Origin: Anaerolineales bacterium
GTDB lineage: Bacteria > Chloroflexota > Anaerolineae > Anaerolineales > UBA4823
NCBI GenBank assembly: GCA_003105035.1
Contig: PQAL01000042.1
Span: 1 to 39,012, forward strand
Direction of reading: 5' to 3'
Length of the DNA: 39,012 nt
The position numbers and the translations under genes are program-made. Below the pieces are notes generated by a model. It worked only from the letters and a program-made list of their open reading frames with translations. It was not told where the DNA came from and made no database searches. Positions 31,935 through 39,012 of this stretch are shown here, piece after piece (the first letter of the stretch is position 1; the number at the start of each line of letters is the position of its first letter).

Positions 31935-32738
31935 TTAATTGTCGATTGGCAGCGACATAGAAAAATTGCGCACTGCAGCCGCGAATTCAACAGGGCGTGC
32001 CGCATAGGTCGCATGTCCTGCGCCGGTGATTTCGACAAGGCGGCAATCACGAATTGAATCAGCCACGATTTTTGCAATTTCTGTGAACCACGCGGTGCTG
32101 TTAGATCCATACATCACCAGGCAAGGACGATTAATTTTCCCTAGGTCTGCGGTGGTGAGCTGGTACAGCGGTTGCTGCAAGTCGGCCAGCATTGCCGTCA
32201 GGTTTGCGCGATAAATTCGTTTACGGTCATCAGAAGCACGCCCCCAAAAATCCGGATCGATGATGTTGAAAAAAGCGTCTACCGCAGTCTGTGGCTGGTC
32301 ACTTGCTAATGCCTTTTCAACTGCTGGTTTAACCTGTGACATAAAATCAGCCATTAAGGATGGTGATAATGCAAACACTGGTGGTTCGGATAAAGCTGCA
32401 CCACGAACTAGCTTGGGGTAGCGGCGAAGCACATCGATCGCGATGCGCGCTCCTCCGCTCGATCCGACGAGGATCACCGGATCAAGATGCAGCTGCTTAA
32501 TCAATTCGGCTGCATCGTCCGCGTGCAGCTCGACCGACTCGGGGATGCCATTTGTCTTCGCGCTGCGTGTATGTCCCCGTCGATCGTATGCCACACAGCG
32601 AAATGCACTGCTAAGCTGCTGCATTTGGTCATTCCATACATCCGCATAACCTGCCATGCCGTGAATAAATAGTATAGAAGGACCTTCGCCTATTTCTTCA
32701 AAGTACAGGGTTGTACCATTGATATTGATAGTTGACAT
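31935..32738 (-). CDS. alpha/beta-fold hydrolase
   Basis: A 267-residue single-domain hydrolase. The oxyanion-hole motif is FIHGMAG (His26-Gly27), the nucleophile elbow is VGSSGG (Ser94 in GxSxG), and the catalytic histidine is His232 in GAGHAT. The usual acidic residue after strand six is not obvious: the LVMYGSNS turn offers Ser or Asn. The acid may be supplied elsewhere, or activity may be altered. No signal peptide. The gene is flanked on its 5' side by a repeat-rich region. Confidence 0.85.
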   Translation of the reverse strand: MSTININGTTLYFEEIGEGPSILFIHGMAGYADVWNDQMQQLSSAFRCVAYDRRGHTRSAKTNGIPESVELHADDAAELIKQLHLDPVILVGSSGGARIAIDVLRRYPKLVRGAALSEPPVFALSPSLMADFMSQVKPAVEKALASDQPQTAVDAFFNIIDPDFWGRASDDRKRIYRANLTAMLADLQQPLYQLTTADLGKINRPCLVMYGSNSTAWFTEIAKIVADSIRDCRLVEITGAGHATYAARPVEFAAAVRNFSMSLPIDN

Positions 32739-33378
32739 TCATGCTCCTTATTTGGTATCAAGCCATTTTGCTTGGTGGGTGGACGCCGTCCGCCCCTACA
32801 GCTTTTTTTCCTTCTTGACCAGACCCCCATACCCATAAAGTATAAAGAATATGGCATACCTATGGGTAGCTTACTATTATTCTCCCAGCCTCCTTTTTCT
32901 CCCCTCAGAACTAACATCAAAAAGATAGGCTTGGTGATCCTATTTATGCTGTATTACTCAATACGGTGGCGACGCCTATGGTCAGCGATAAAATCTCGAA
33001 AGATTTCCACCCTATTTAGAGACATATTTTATCATAAAAGGCATATTTATTGATGCAGACTGGGAGACGGGTCAATCTTTTTGGTTCAACCTCAATAAGG
33101 AGTTGACAACTCCCCCATTTTTTTTGTAAAAGGGGGGAGATAGGGTTTCATAAATGTATTATGTGTGGAGTCGGCATTGAGCTTGATATTGAGAAGCACG
33201 ATGCAATTCGGCAATACCATAAACCACACTGGCCTAACCTGCAATTTCTCCATACGTCAGCAGTGCCTCTATAAATATCTGCATTGATCTGCATGCATCT
33301 GCGGTTTGATTATTACGTTCAGTACTCATCTGTGCCAAAAATCAACTTATGGTAGTGACTCGCGTTTGCTTCCGAGCG
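32739..33378. other. 640-bp repeat-rich intergenic region
   Basis: Between the hydrolase and RHH genes, on the minus strand, there is no credible gene. It holds a half REPIN-like end GTCCGCCCCTAC (near 32788-32800, with GGTGGGTGGAC opposite), an A/T-rich stretch, the hairpin CTCCCCC/GGGGGAG (33110-33139) preceded by TTGACA, and ATATCTGCATTGATCTGC at 33275-33309, related to a copy at 35183-35214. Confidence 0.6.
33110..33139. repeat. CTCCCCC hairpin, related to one at 36025-36063
   Basis: CTCCCCCAT is followed after a T/A-rich loop by GGGGGGAGAT. A similar but perfect pair ATCTCCCCCAT/ATGGGGGAGAT lies at 36025-36063. Both sit in intergenic gaps and may be terminator-like or members of a small repeat family. 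Confidence 0.5.
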
Positions 33379-33765
33379 CTACTCCATCCTTCCTTCGATG
33401 GCTGCTTTGACTACATCGCTCGCCAGGAAGACGCCGCGCACCTGGATGTTTTCCACCACTTCGGCTGCCAGTTCTGGGGTGATATCACCCTGGAAGTGAA
33501 GCAGGCCTACGACAGCGATCTTCAAGCGTTCGTTCTTCTGCTTGAAGCGCTCAAGGTCAGCTCGATTGTAGGAGAGGACCCCCACGACATATGAATGCCG
33601 GGTGACCGATTGCTGGATCTCCAGGCTGTGTTTCTCAAGCTGGCCTCGGATGGCGGTGCGGATGAAATCGGTGCGGTTTGAGTACAAGCCTTCCTGCACC
33701 AGCAGGTCGATCTTACCCAGGTCAACCGCCGCCATATTAATGGTAATTTTTTCTGTGTCAGGCAT
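33379..33765 (-). CDS. ribbon-helix-helix transcriptional regulator
   Basis: A 128-residue protein with an N-terminal CopG/MetJ-like RHH domain: the beta strand KITINMAAVDLGKIDLL, the first helix LGKIDLLVQEGLY and the second helix SNRTDFIRTAIRGQLEKH. The C-terminal part (residues of about 57-125) is a small alpha/beta domain that may sense a ligand. It starts 11 bp after the double-GNAT gene and is in the same transcript. The probable targets are the GGATGG-containing palindromes upstream of that gene, giving autoregulation. Confidence 0.8.
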   Translation of the reverse strand: MPDTEKITINMAAVDLGKIDLLVQEGLYSNRTDFIRTAIRGQLEKHSLEIQQSVTRHSYVVGVLSYNRADLERFKQKNERLKIAVVGLLHFQGDITPELAAEVVENIQVRGVFLASDVVKAAIEGRME

Positions 33766-33776
33766 TGCACTTCTCC

Positions 33777-34826
33777 TTATTTGTGCTGCTCAAGATAGGC
33801 AAGCACATGATCGAGCTCCACCTGCCAGAGTGCGTTGGCCATATATGGCTTGAATCCCAGCTCATTGTTAATTTTCAGCATGGCGGCATTGCTATCTGCA
33901 TTGCCCGTACGAATATACTTCACCTGTGGTCGATCTATCAGCACCTTGTTAAGCATGGCAGCTTTCAGCCAGCGCCCCAGGCCTCTATTCCGGTACTCTG
34001 GAAAAACACCGGTCATGTCCTGGTACAGGATCTCCGGGCGGTTGGGGTGCCACCTGGTTTCGGTGTAGCCAGCGAATTTTCCAGTGGATTTCTCCAGGAT
34101 GTAAAACGTCCAGCGCTGGTTACCGCGTGCAAAGATCATCTGCTCCTGTTGGCGCAGCTGTTCAGGGGTCAGGTGGAATTCTTCAATTTCAAGGTCGCCG
34201 AAGGGCTGTTGGTTGGTAAGCTCAACCAGCTGGGAAATGGCTACCAACTGATCTTCTGGATAAGGACCTTCCCACAACCCCAACATGAATTCCGAAAGCA
34301 GCATATTCCCTCGTGCGAGCCATTTTGCAAGCAGATCCTGGTCGAGCTCGGCGATCTTTAGCTGATTTATGTGCCCTACCAGGCCTTTTTGAGCTCCCAG
34401 GCGTGTCATAAATGCTTCTCCAGCAGGGATGCGATCATAACTCTCCGAAAGCAGCAACCGTCGCTTTTCAGACTGGGCCGCATGGGTGATTAGCTCCAGG
34501 ATATGCCGCCCCAAGCCCTGGCGCCGGAAGTCTGGACAAACGCTGATGTCAAACTGCGCCAGGTGCCTGTTTTCTTCCATATTCAGCATCTGTACCATCC
34601 CCATAGCAATTATTTCGTCGCTTCCCTTCTGCTTCGTTGTCCAGATCTTGACTTCCACATAGGAGGGCAGGTTGTGTAATTCGTTCATGGTCTCATCCAG
34701 GGCGATAGGGGGGTCATCGGGCAGGCGCTCACGGCGCATCAGGTTTATATGCCTGTTCAAGGCTGCATATTCTTCCTGGGTAGCTCCTTTGATGTCAAAT
34801 AATTGGATTGAATAGGTTGTCTGCAT
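33777..34826 (-). CDS. double-domain GNAT acetyltransferase
   Basis: A 349-residue protein with two GNAT folds. The first acetyl-CoA site is visible as CPDFRRQGLGRHIL (an RxxGxG/A type loop) and the second as FPEYRNRGLGRWLKAAML. The C-terminal NADSNAAMLKINNELGFKPY is the typical GNAT end. Such tandem GNATs resemble mycothiol synthase-like and other small-molecule acetyltransferases. It is the first gene of a two-gene operon with the RHH regulator and has a strong minus-strand promoter with operators. It shares architecture with the gene at 37277-38275. Confidence 0.85.
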   Translation of the reverse strand: MQTTYSIQLFDIKGATQEEYAALNRHINLMRRERLPDDPPIALDETMNELHNLPSYVEVKIWTTKQKGSDEIIAMGMVQMLNMEENRHLAQFDISVCPDFRRQGLGRHILELITHAAQSEKRRLLLSESYDRIPAGEAFMTRLGAQKGLVGHINQLKIAELDQDLLAKWLARGNMLLSEFMLGLWEGPYPEDQLVAISQLVELTNQQPFGDLEIEEFHLTPEQLRQQEQMIFARGNQRWTFYILEKSTGKFAGYTETRWHPNRPEILYQDMTGVFPEYRNRGLGRWLKAAMLNKVLIDRPQVKYIRTGNADSNAAMLKINNELGFKPYMANALWQVELDHVLAYLEQHK

Positions 34827-34839
34827 GGCTTCTCCTTGC

Positions 34840-34936
34840 CATCCATGTGGATGTTATTCGGATGGTATATGGATTGTAGACGATATTTATCCTTTTGTCA
34901 AGGGAAAAAACATCCATATACCATCCAATTGGATGG
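34840..34936 (-). promoter_or_regulatory. promoter with array of GGATGG operators (GNAT-RHH operon)
   Basis: On the minus strand TTGACA (34901-34896) and TACAAT (34878-34873) are separated by 17 bp. Operator-like sites: GGATGGTATATGGAT (34860-34874) overlaps the -10, its exact inverse ATCCATATACCATCC (34912-34926) lies upstream of the -35, CCATCCAATTGGATGG (34921-34936) is a perfect 16-bp palindrome, and CATCCATGTGGATG (34840-34853) is in the leader. Multiple short half-sites fit RHH binding. Confidence 0.75.
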
Positions 34937-35262
34937 TGATTTGTGGGAAAGTCTTGCGGTTGGGTCGATCTGGAATTCGTGTAATCTGTATTGTGGGCAT
35001 TAGTTCGCCCGAAATCCAATTTCGGTATTAAATCTCCTCCCCAATTTTCGTTCATTGAATATGGGGATGGCAGGCGGGGGTGTCTGGTTTCGCAACACCA
35101 ATTACCTTGCACGATTTGTCAGTAAAACAAACCCCACGGTCTCAGCCTATGACTTTTATGTTTTACTGCAGTTTTATTTAGATATCCGTGTTTATCTGTG
35201 TGCATCTGTGGTAAAAAAATAGTATTGTGTGTCCATTCGCAGATCGTCTTCAAACCGCTTTC
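34937..35262. other. intergenic stretch with a dispersed ATCTGTG-type repeat
   Basis: No gene seen. It carries ATATCCGTGTTTATCTGTGT (35183 onward, to about 35214), related to the copy at 33275-33309, and a shorter fragment near 34978. The pattern is like non-coding repeats common to many bacterial genomes. Confidence 0.5.
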
Positions 35263-35928
35263 CTAAATGCTGGCACTTACTTGCCTCTGGGAAACGACCT
35301 GCCTCTGTGCTGCTTTAAAATACGCCAACAGGCTGATGCTCAGCACCGCCGCGAAGAAGCACCAGACTGAAGGAAAACTTGGCATCTGCTCCAGGTACAA
35401 CCCGGCTGCACAGCTGGCTACCACGCCGACCCCGAACAGCACCAGTCCTTTACGGCTCGATATGAGTAAAGGAACCGTCACTGCGATGAGATAAGCCGGC
35501 CCAAGGTTCCAAATCGAAGCCACCTGGTAAGACAGGTTGCAGGTGTAAACCGACACCGCTACAGGGGTCTGGATCATGCCCACCAGGTAATTCACCCCCA
35601 CTGCCAGGCCGACTGCCTGGCAGAGCAGGATGGCAATGCGCCGCTTTGGGCAAGTTTCCATTCGGTAGGCAGCAAAGGGGATATAGATCGGCCAGAGTAC
35701 ATAGGCAATCAGCACATACAGGGTGATTGCAGCCGTTTCGAGTGACCCCAATCCTGGTTCATCCTGCGACAACCAGATGCAACCCTCAATAAATTGGTGT
35801 GTGGCAAATATGGCTGGGATGGCCGCCAATGGCAGGCTGCCGTGTTCCTTTGGCGTCCGTGCAATCGCTACGCTGGTGGCGATCAGTACCCCGCTGGCGA
35901 TGAAGCTGGCTTCTGCTGAATAGCACAT
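35263..35928 (-). CDS. DUF6629-like seven-TM membrane protein
   Basis: A 221-residue membrane protein with about seven hydrophobic segments. The N-terminus MCYSAEASFIASGVL, the FATHQFIEGCIWL segment and the YVLWPIYIPFAAYRME loop fit the DUF6629 family, whose function is unknown. The start at 35928 is chosen because GAGGAGAGTGCT precedes it; a longer reading of ten codons has no such site. A single-gene unit; no neighbour suggests a role. Confidence 0.75.
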   Translation of the reverse strand: MCYSAEASFIASGVLIATSVAIARTPKEHGSLPLAAIPAIFATHQFIEGCIWLSQDEPGLGSLETAAITLYVLIAYVLWPIYIPFAAYRMETCPKRRIAILLCQAVGLAVGVNYLVGMIQTPVAVSVYTCNLSYQVASIWNLGPAYLIAVTVPLLISSRKGLVLFGVGVVASCAAGLYLEQMPSFPSVWCFFAAVLSISLLAYFKAAQRQVVSQRQVSASI

Positions 35929-36321
35929 AGCACTCTCCTCTGCTGCTAGGTCAGCCAACTTTTACTATACAGATTTATTTCCGCAGAGTCAAGCACCAAC
36001 TATCGTAATGTTACCCCGTCTTACATCTCCCCCATGTTTCGCTCTTCGATATATGGGGGAGATTGGGTTCATCTAGCCACCTGGTCACCTGCACGATCGT
36101 TGTGCGGCACGATCTTTGTGCGGTATCCACTCTATGCGGCACACTGCCTGCATGACCTATGCGCGAGGTTTTCGTGCGCAGGGAGAGTTGGATCTTGTAA
36201 GAGAAGGTCATTTGCTTAACTCAACCCGTGGTTGCGAATACGAGGACGAGCCTAATTATGCTAAAGATCACAAAGGGCAGTGAGCTTGCTGTTATATCTC
36301 CATCGGTTCTTCTTTAGGTGT
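35929..36321. other. 393-bp intergenic region with hairpin and short repeat
   Basis: No gene is supported. It contains the perfect pair ATCTCCCCCAT (36025-36035) and ATGGGGGAGAT (36053-36063), and ACCTGGTCACCTGCACG (36079-36095), identical to 17598-17614 next to the RAYT gene. GTGCGGCACGATC and TTTGTGCGG nearby are direct repeats. Confidence 0.55.
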
Positions 36322-37185
36322 TTATCCTTTGAAAATTGGTTGGATGTCATACTCTGCCACGAGTGACTCCATCTCGGCATCGGAAGGCCGTTGCTCAAAG
36401 ATGCTGGCTGCTCGAAGAATTTTGGGTAGGAGCTGTATATCCCCCGCGGTGATTAGAAAGCAATCGGTCAGACCAAGCACCCAGTGCACCGATTTTTGGA
36501 TCGCATCTTCGGTGACCAGTGGCTCATAAAAGTAGGTGTTGAATGTTTTCAGTTGATCATTCCATGGTCCGCGCGCAATCGATTTTATGGTCTGAACAGC
36601 AACCTTCCGCTTCCTGCATGTAGTAATCAGATCGGCAAAATCAGCAGCATACGCAGGTATCTTCATTTGCCGATAGCTATAGGGTAGCATGACTGAATCA
36701 AAGTCGTAGCGCTCGAGGCTGCGCTTGTGCATGGCTGGTGTCTGGTTGCTGTGACCAGTCACACCCAGGTGTCGCACCTTACCTTGCTCGCGTGCTGAAA
36801 TCAAGACCTCCAGGGCTCCCTCTGTCCCCATTGTGTCTTCCCAACCCTTCATATTAGTGAGTCCATGCAGCTGCAAAAGGTCAATCGAATCCACCCCCAA
36901 TGTTTGCAGTGAATTGTTCAGGTCAGCCAACGCTCCATGATGGGTTCGTTTGCGAGTTTTCGTGGCCAGAAAGAAAGCCTGCCTGTGTTTCTTCATCCAG
37001 GTTCCAATCAACTTCTCAGCATTCCCATACATGGGTGCTGTGTCAATGTGGTTGATGCCATATTCCATTAGGAGCTCTACTACCTGGTCAGCTTCCTTCT
37101 GGGAAGCTGTAGATAAGGCCCATGAGCCGAATATGACCCGTGAGCTTATGTGACCAGTGCGTCCGAAGGCAGCTTTTGGTATCAT
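36322..37185 (-). CDS. aldo/keto reductase
   Basis: A 287-residue (alpha/beta)8 oxidoreductase. The catalytic tetrad is readable as Asp48 (NHIDTAPMYG), Tyr53, Lys76 (LATKTRKR) and His107 (LQLHGL). The VIFGSWALS strand and the HLGVTGHSNQ segment match the family. It reduces aldehydes or ketones with NADPH, substrate unknown. The ATG at 37185 follows AGGAGGGAATA; the frame is open 28 codons further without a good start. It lies 91 bp from the second double-GNAT gene. Confidence 0.9.
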   Translation of the reverse strand: MIPKAAFGRTGHISSRVIFGSWALSTASQKEADQVVELLMEYGINHIDTAPMYGNAEKLIGTWMKKHRQAFFLATKTRKRTHHGALADLNNSLQTLGVDSIDLLQLHGLTNMKGWEDTMGTEGALEVLISAREQGKVRHLGVTGHSNQTPAMHKRSLERYDFDSVMLPYSYRQMKIPAYAADFADLITTCRKRKVAVQTIKSIARGPWNDQLKTFNTYFYEPLVTEDAIQKSVHWVLGLTDCFLITAGDIQLLPKILRAASIFEQRPSDAEMESLVAEYDIQPIFKG

Positions 37186-37276
37186 TATTCCCTCCTGAAA
37201 GTCTGCTTTAGAATCTCGAGTATTGTGGGTTGGGTAGCGCAGCCTGTTCGTGGCTGCGAAACCCAACAATCATGTT

Positions 37277-38275
37277 CTAGAGCTTTTTGCGGAACAGCGT
37301 ATCTTTTTTAGCCACCTGGAAACCGCAACTCTCATATAACGTGACCACATTACTGGTACTATCAGTGTCAGCCACCAGTGCTGATTCGGTCATCCCAGCC
37401 TCTCTTTGGGCTTTCAGGCTCAGGCTGATCAATGCCCGCGCCAGGCCACGCCTGCGCCACGGGCGAATTACCCCAATACCTTCCGTGTAGCCCCGCAGCC
37501 GCTTGAATTGCTGGTTCTCCTGGTGGTGGATATAGGTTAACACGGTACCTGCTACTTCCCCAGTGACTACGTCCCACGCCACCTGCCATAGCTCCGGTTG
37601 AAACAGCTCACCGAGCAACCAATCCTGATAGTCCTGCTCTGTCAGCTCGTGGTGACCCCATTCATCGCGGCTTGTCTCTGCAATTGCCTTCCAAATGGCC
37701 CGGTAGTGGTCAGGTTCTGCCATGCGCACTTCCAATCCTTCAGGCAGCGGGTATTCAATGATATTTTCCAAGGAGGGTCGCACCATGCTGTAAAAATGGC
37801 GCACCGGTTCGTAACCAGCGTGCTCCAGCATAACCTTCGTGCCTGTCTGGTGCTGGCTAACGTTCACCTGGAATACCTTCTCCAGCTCAGCCGGGTGGGC
37901 GCTGGCAACCTTCCTCAGGCGGTTTTCCATCTCCCTGAGCAAAGCGGTGCCGATGCCCTTACGGCGCCACTCAGGCACCAGGAAACCATTCTGGGCATAC
38001 ACGCGCACACCGTTTTCGCCTTCCTCCCACCAGCCACGTGTGTATCCCACCATGGCGCCGTCCACTTCTCCGATGAGCAGGTCGCGCTGGGGGTTGCAGT
38101 TGCTCAGGTGCTGGAAAGCCTTGGCGATGTCTTTTGCGCTCACCTGGCGCTCCACCTTGTCGGCCATTCCACTGGCGGTCAGCACGCGGGCGATCTGGGG
38201 ATAGTCTGCTTCGCCATTAAAAGTTCGAAATTTTAGCCCCGGGATTTGAGGAGCGTAATCAAACGAGTTTGTCAT
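37277..38275 (-). CDS. double-domain GNAT acetyltransferase
   Basis: A 332-residue tandem GNAT. The first acetyl-CoA loop is VPEWRRKGIGTALLREME, the second RPWRRRGLARALISLSL. It is similar in plan to the protein at 33777-34826. The ATG at 38275 has AGAGGTGAAT upstream and lies two bases past the end of the methyltransferase gene, so the two are cotranscribed. A small-molecule N-acetyltransferase is most likely; the partner methyltransferase may act on the same compound. Confidence 0.85.
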   Translation of the reverse strand: MTNSFDYAPQIPGLKFRTFNGEADYPQIARVLTASGMADKVERQVSAKDIAKAFQHLSNCNPQRDLLIGEVDGAMVGYTRGWWEEGENGVRVYAQNGFLVPEWRRKGIGTALLREMENRLRKVASAHPAELEKVFQVNVSQHQTGTKVMLEHAGYEPVRHFYSMVRPSLENIIEYPLPEGLEVRMAEPDHYRAIWKAIAETSRDEWGHHELTEQDYQDWLLGELFQPELWQVAWDVVTGEVAGTVLTYIHHQENQQFKRLRGYTEGIGVIRPWRRRGLARALISLSLKAQREAGMTESALVADTDSTSNVVTLYESCGFQVAKKDTLFRKKL

Positions 38276-38277
38276 AT

Positions 38278-39003
38278 TCACCTCTTAAGCGCACGCAGGC
38301 ACATGAAACCAGGCCTGTGCATTAATTCTTCATAGTCTTCAGGATCAGCCTGCCTGAACTTCTCCGTCGGCAGTGGCTCAAGCAGCCTGTCCAGGGTGAA
38401 ACCTGCTTTGATGAGCAGGTTGAGCACTTCGCTCAGCGGCCGCCGATAGGATGGCATAACCACCTGTTTGCCAAATCCCGTGGAGTTGTACTCCACACGC
38501 TCGGTGTGGAAGTAATTGCTCGTCTGGCGGTGAGCGTCGAATTCCTGGTGCGGATGACCGATGGAAAATATTAGCTTGCCGCCCGTACGCAGCAAGCGGT
38601 GAAATTCTCTGAATGCCGTGGCCCAATCCAGCACATAGTCCATTGCCAGTGCGCTCAATACGATATCGAAGGAACCGTCATCCAGGAAGTCCAGCGGGTA
38701 TTCCAGGTTAGCCTGTCGCACAGTGGCTTTGCCAGCCAGTCGCTGCCGGGCAAGCCTGATCATCTTGAGGTTGGCATCCACAGCCACCACCCGGGCGCCT
38801 TGCTCGACCAGCCATTCGGCGTAAACGCCAGGACCGCAACCGGCGTCCAGCACGCGTTTCCCGGTCACCTCGCCCAGCAGAGATAGCGTCGCTGGGTGCT
38901 CATAATAGGCATTGTGGGGTTTGATGTCGATGATGCGGGCAAATTCCTCCGCGATCTGGTTATAGGCATGCTGGGCGATGGGTGGTTTTCTTCTCGAACC
39001 CAT
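38278..39003 (-). CDS. class I SAM-dependent methyltransferase
   Basis: A 241-residue methyltransferase. Motif I is VLDAGCGPG (51-59), followed by the acidic end of strand two (VVAVDANLKMI) and DIVLSALAMDYVLDW for motif post II. Substrate unknown; the overall plan is UbiE/BioC-like. The ATG at 39003 leaves a normal N-terminus, but the window ends nine bases further and the frame is open there, so a longer start cannot be excluded. It is the first gene of a pair with the GNAT. Confidence 0.85.
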   Translation of the reverse strand: MGSRRKPPIAQHAYNQIAEEFARIIDIKPHNAYYEHPATLSLLGEVTGKRVLDAGCGPGVYAEWLVEQGARVVAVDANLKMIRLARQRLAGKATVRQANLEYPLDFLDDGSFDIVLSALAMDYVLDWATAFREFHRLLRTGGKLIFSIGHPHQEFDAHRQTSNYFHTERVEYNSTGFGKQVVMPSYRRPLSEVLNLLIKAGFTLDRLLEPLPTEKFRQADPEDYEELMHRPGFMCLRALKR

Positions 39004-39012
39004 ATTGCGATC

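Noticed and set aside
32772-33053. 93-codon open frame in the intergenic region
   Set aside because: Begins in a repeat end, has no ribosome binding site, and the predicted peptide has no family-like pattern.
33765-34361. 198-codon open frame on the plus strand
   Set aside because: Antisense to the double-GNAT gene at 33777-34826; no supporting motif.
36011-36211. 66-codon open frame in the intergenic region
   Set aside because: Built from the CTCCCCC hairpin and the repeated 17-mer; no ribosome binding site.
37598-38236. 212-codon open frame on the plus strand
   Set aside because: It is antisense to the double-GNAT gene, whose acetyl-CoA loops are well visible.
1-39012. tRNA or rRNA genes
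   Set aside because: No cloverleaf with a TTCGA-type arm or rRNA-like conserved block was recognised on either strand; a tRNAscan run would be decisive.

Overview
The window looks like a chromosomal segment of a Chloroflexota bacterium, probably Anaerolineae-like. This is an inference from the style of the proteins (zinc-ribbon membrane proteins, a short TPR protein with C-terminal membrane helices, SU10-type phage adaptor, many stand-alone membrane and GNAT proteins) and from the many GC-rich dispersed palindromes. No rRNA, tRNA, CRISPR array or integrase was found, so the lineage is not proven.

Layout. Positions 1-6202 hold housekeeping and accessory genes: a 5'-broken M48 protease, a zinc-ribbon membrane protein, a TPR/membrane protein, a YcxB-like protein, an APH-fold kinase, a MaoC hydratase and a lipoprotein. 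Positions 6241-17085 hold one tightly packed minus-strand cassette of phage head, packaging and lysis genes. It has a putative promoter at about 17.06-17.09 kb and ends at a strong minus-strand terminator at 6241-6277. In transcription order it encodes a TerS-like protein, a Cys-rich small protein, an XhlA-like coiled-coil/TM protein, the large terminase, a GH25 lysozyme, the portal, two small holin-like membrane proteins, a fused prohead protease-scaffold-major capsid protein, a decoration-like protein, small virion-like proteins, a LamG-SGNH esterase, an SU10-like adaptor and a final small beta-rich protein. I see no tail tube, sheath, tape measure, integrase, repressor or replication gene. 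It is a self-contained head-only cassette, like a capsid-forming satellite, a GTA-like system or a streamlined prophage.

Positions 16.7-18.5 kb form a repeat hot spot around a REP-associated tyrosine transposase (RAYT). Elements of 93-95 bp bounded by inverted GTAGGGGCGGGTC-type ends lie on both sides of the gene, and one lies in frame inside the transposase gene. Another 95-bp copy is at 24.95 kb. A second MITE-like family (ends TGTCATTGCG) has copies near 1.6, 22.5, 29.5 and 29.7 kb.

Positions 18.6-28.6 kb hold a small membrane protein, a TetR-ABC exporter operon with a consensus promoter and a perfect operator palindrome, a GPP34 protein, a leader-peptide-coupled dinB/HEAT pair, an M1 peptidase lipoprotein, a Cys-pair membrane protein and an AAD(6)-like nucleotidyltransferase. 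Positions 28.7-39.0 kb are minus-strand accessory genes: CPBP protease, SDR, DMT transporter, alpha/beta hydrolase, a GNAT-RHH operon under an array of GGATGG operators, a DUF6629-like membrane protein, an aldo/keto reductase, a second double GNAT and a SAM methyltransferase.
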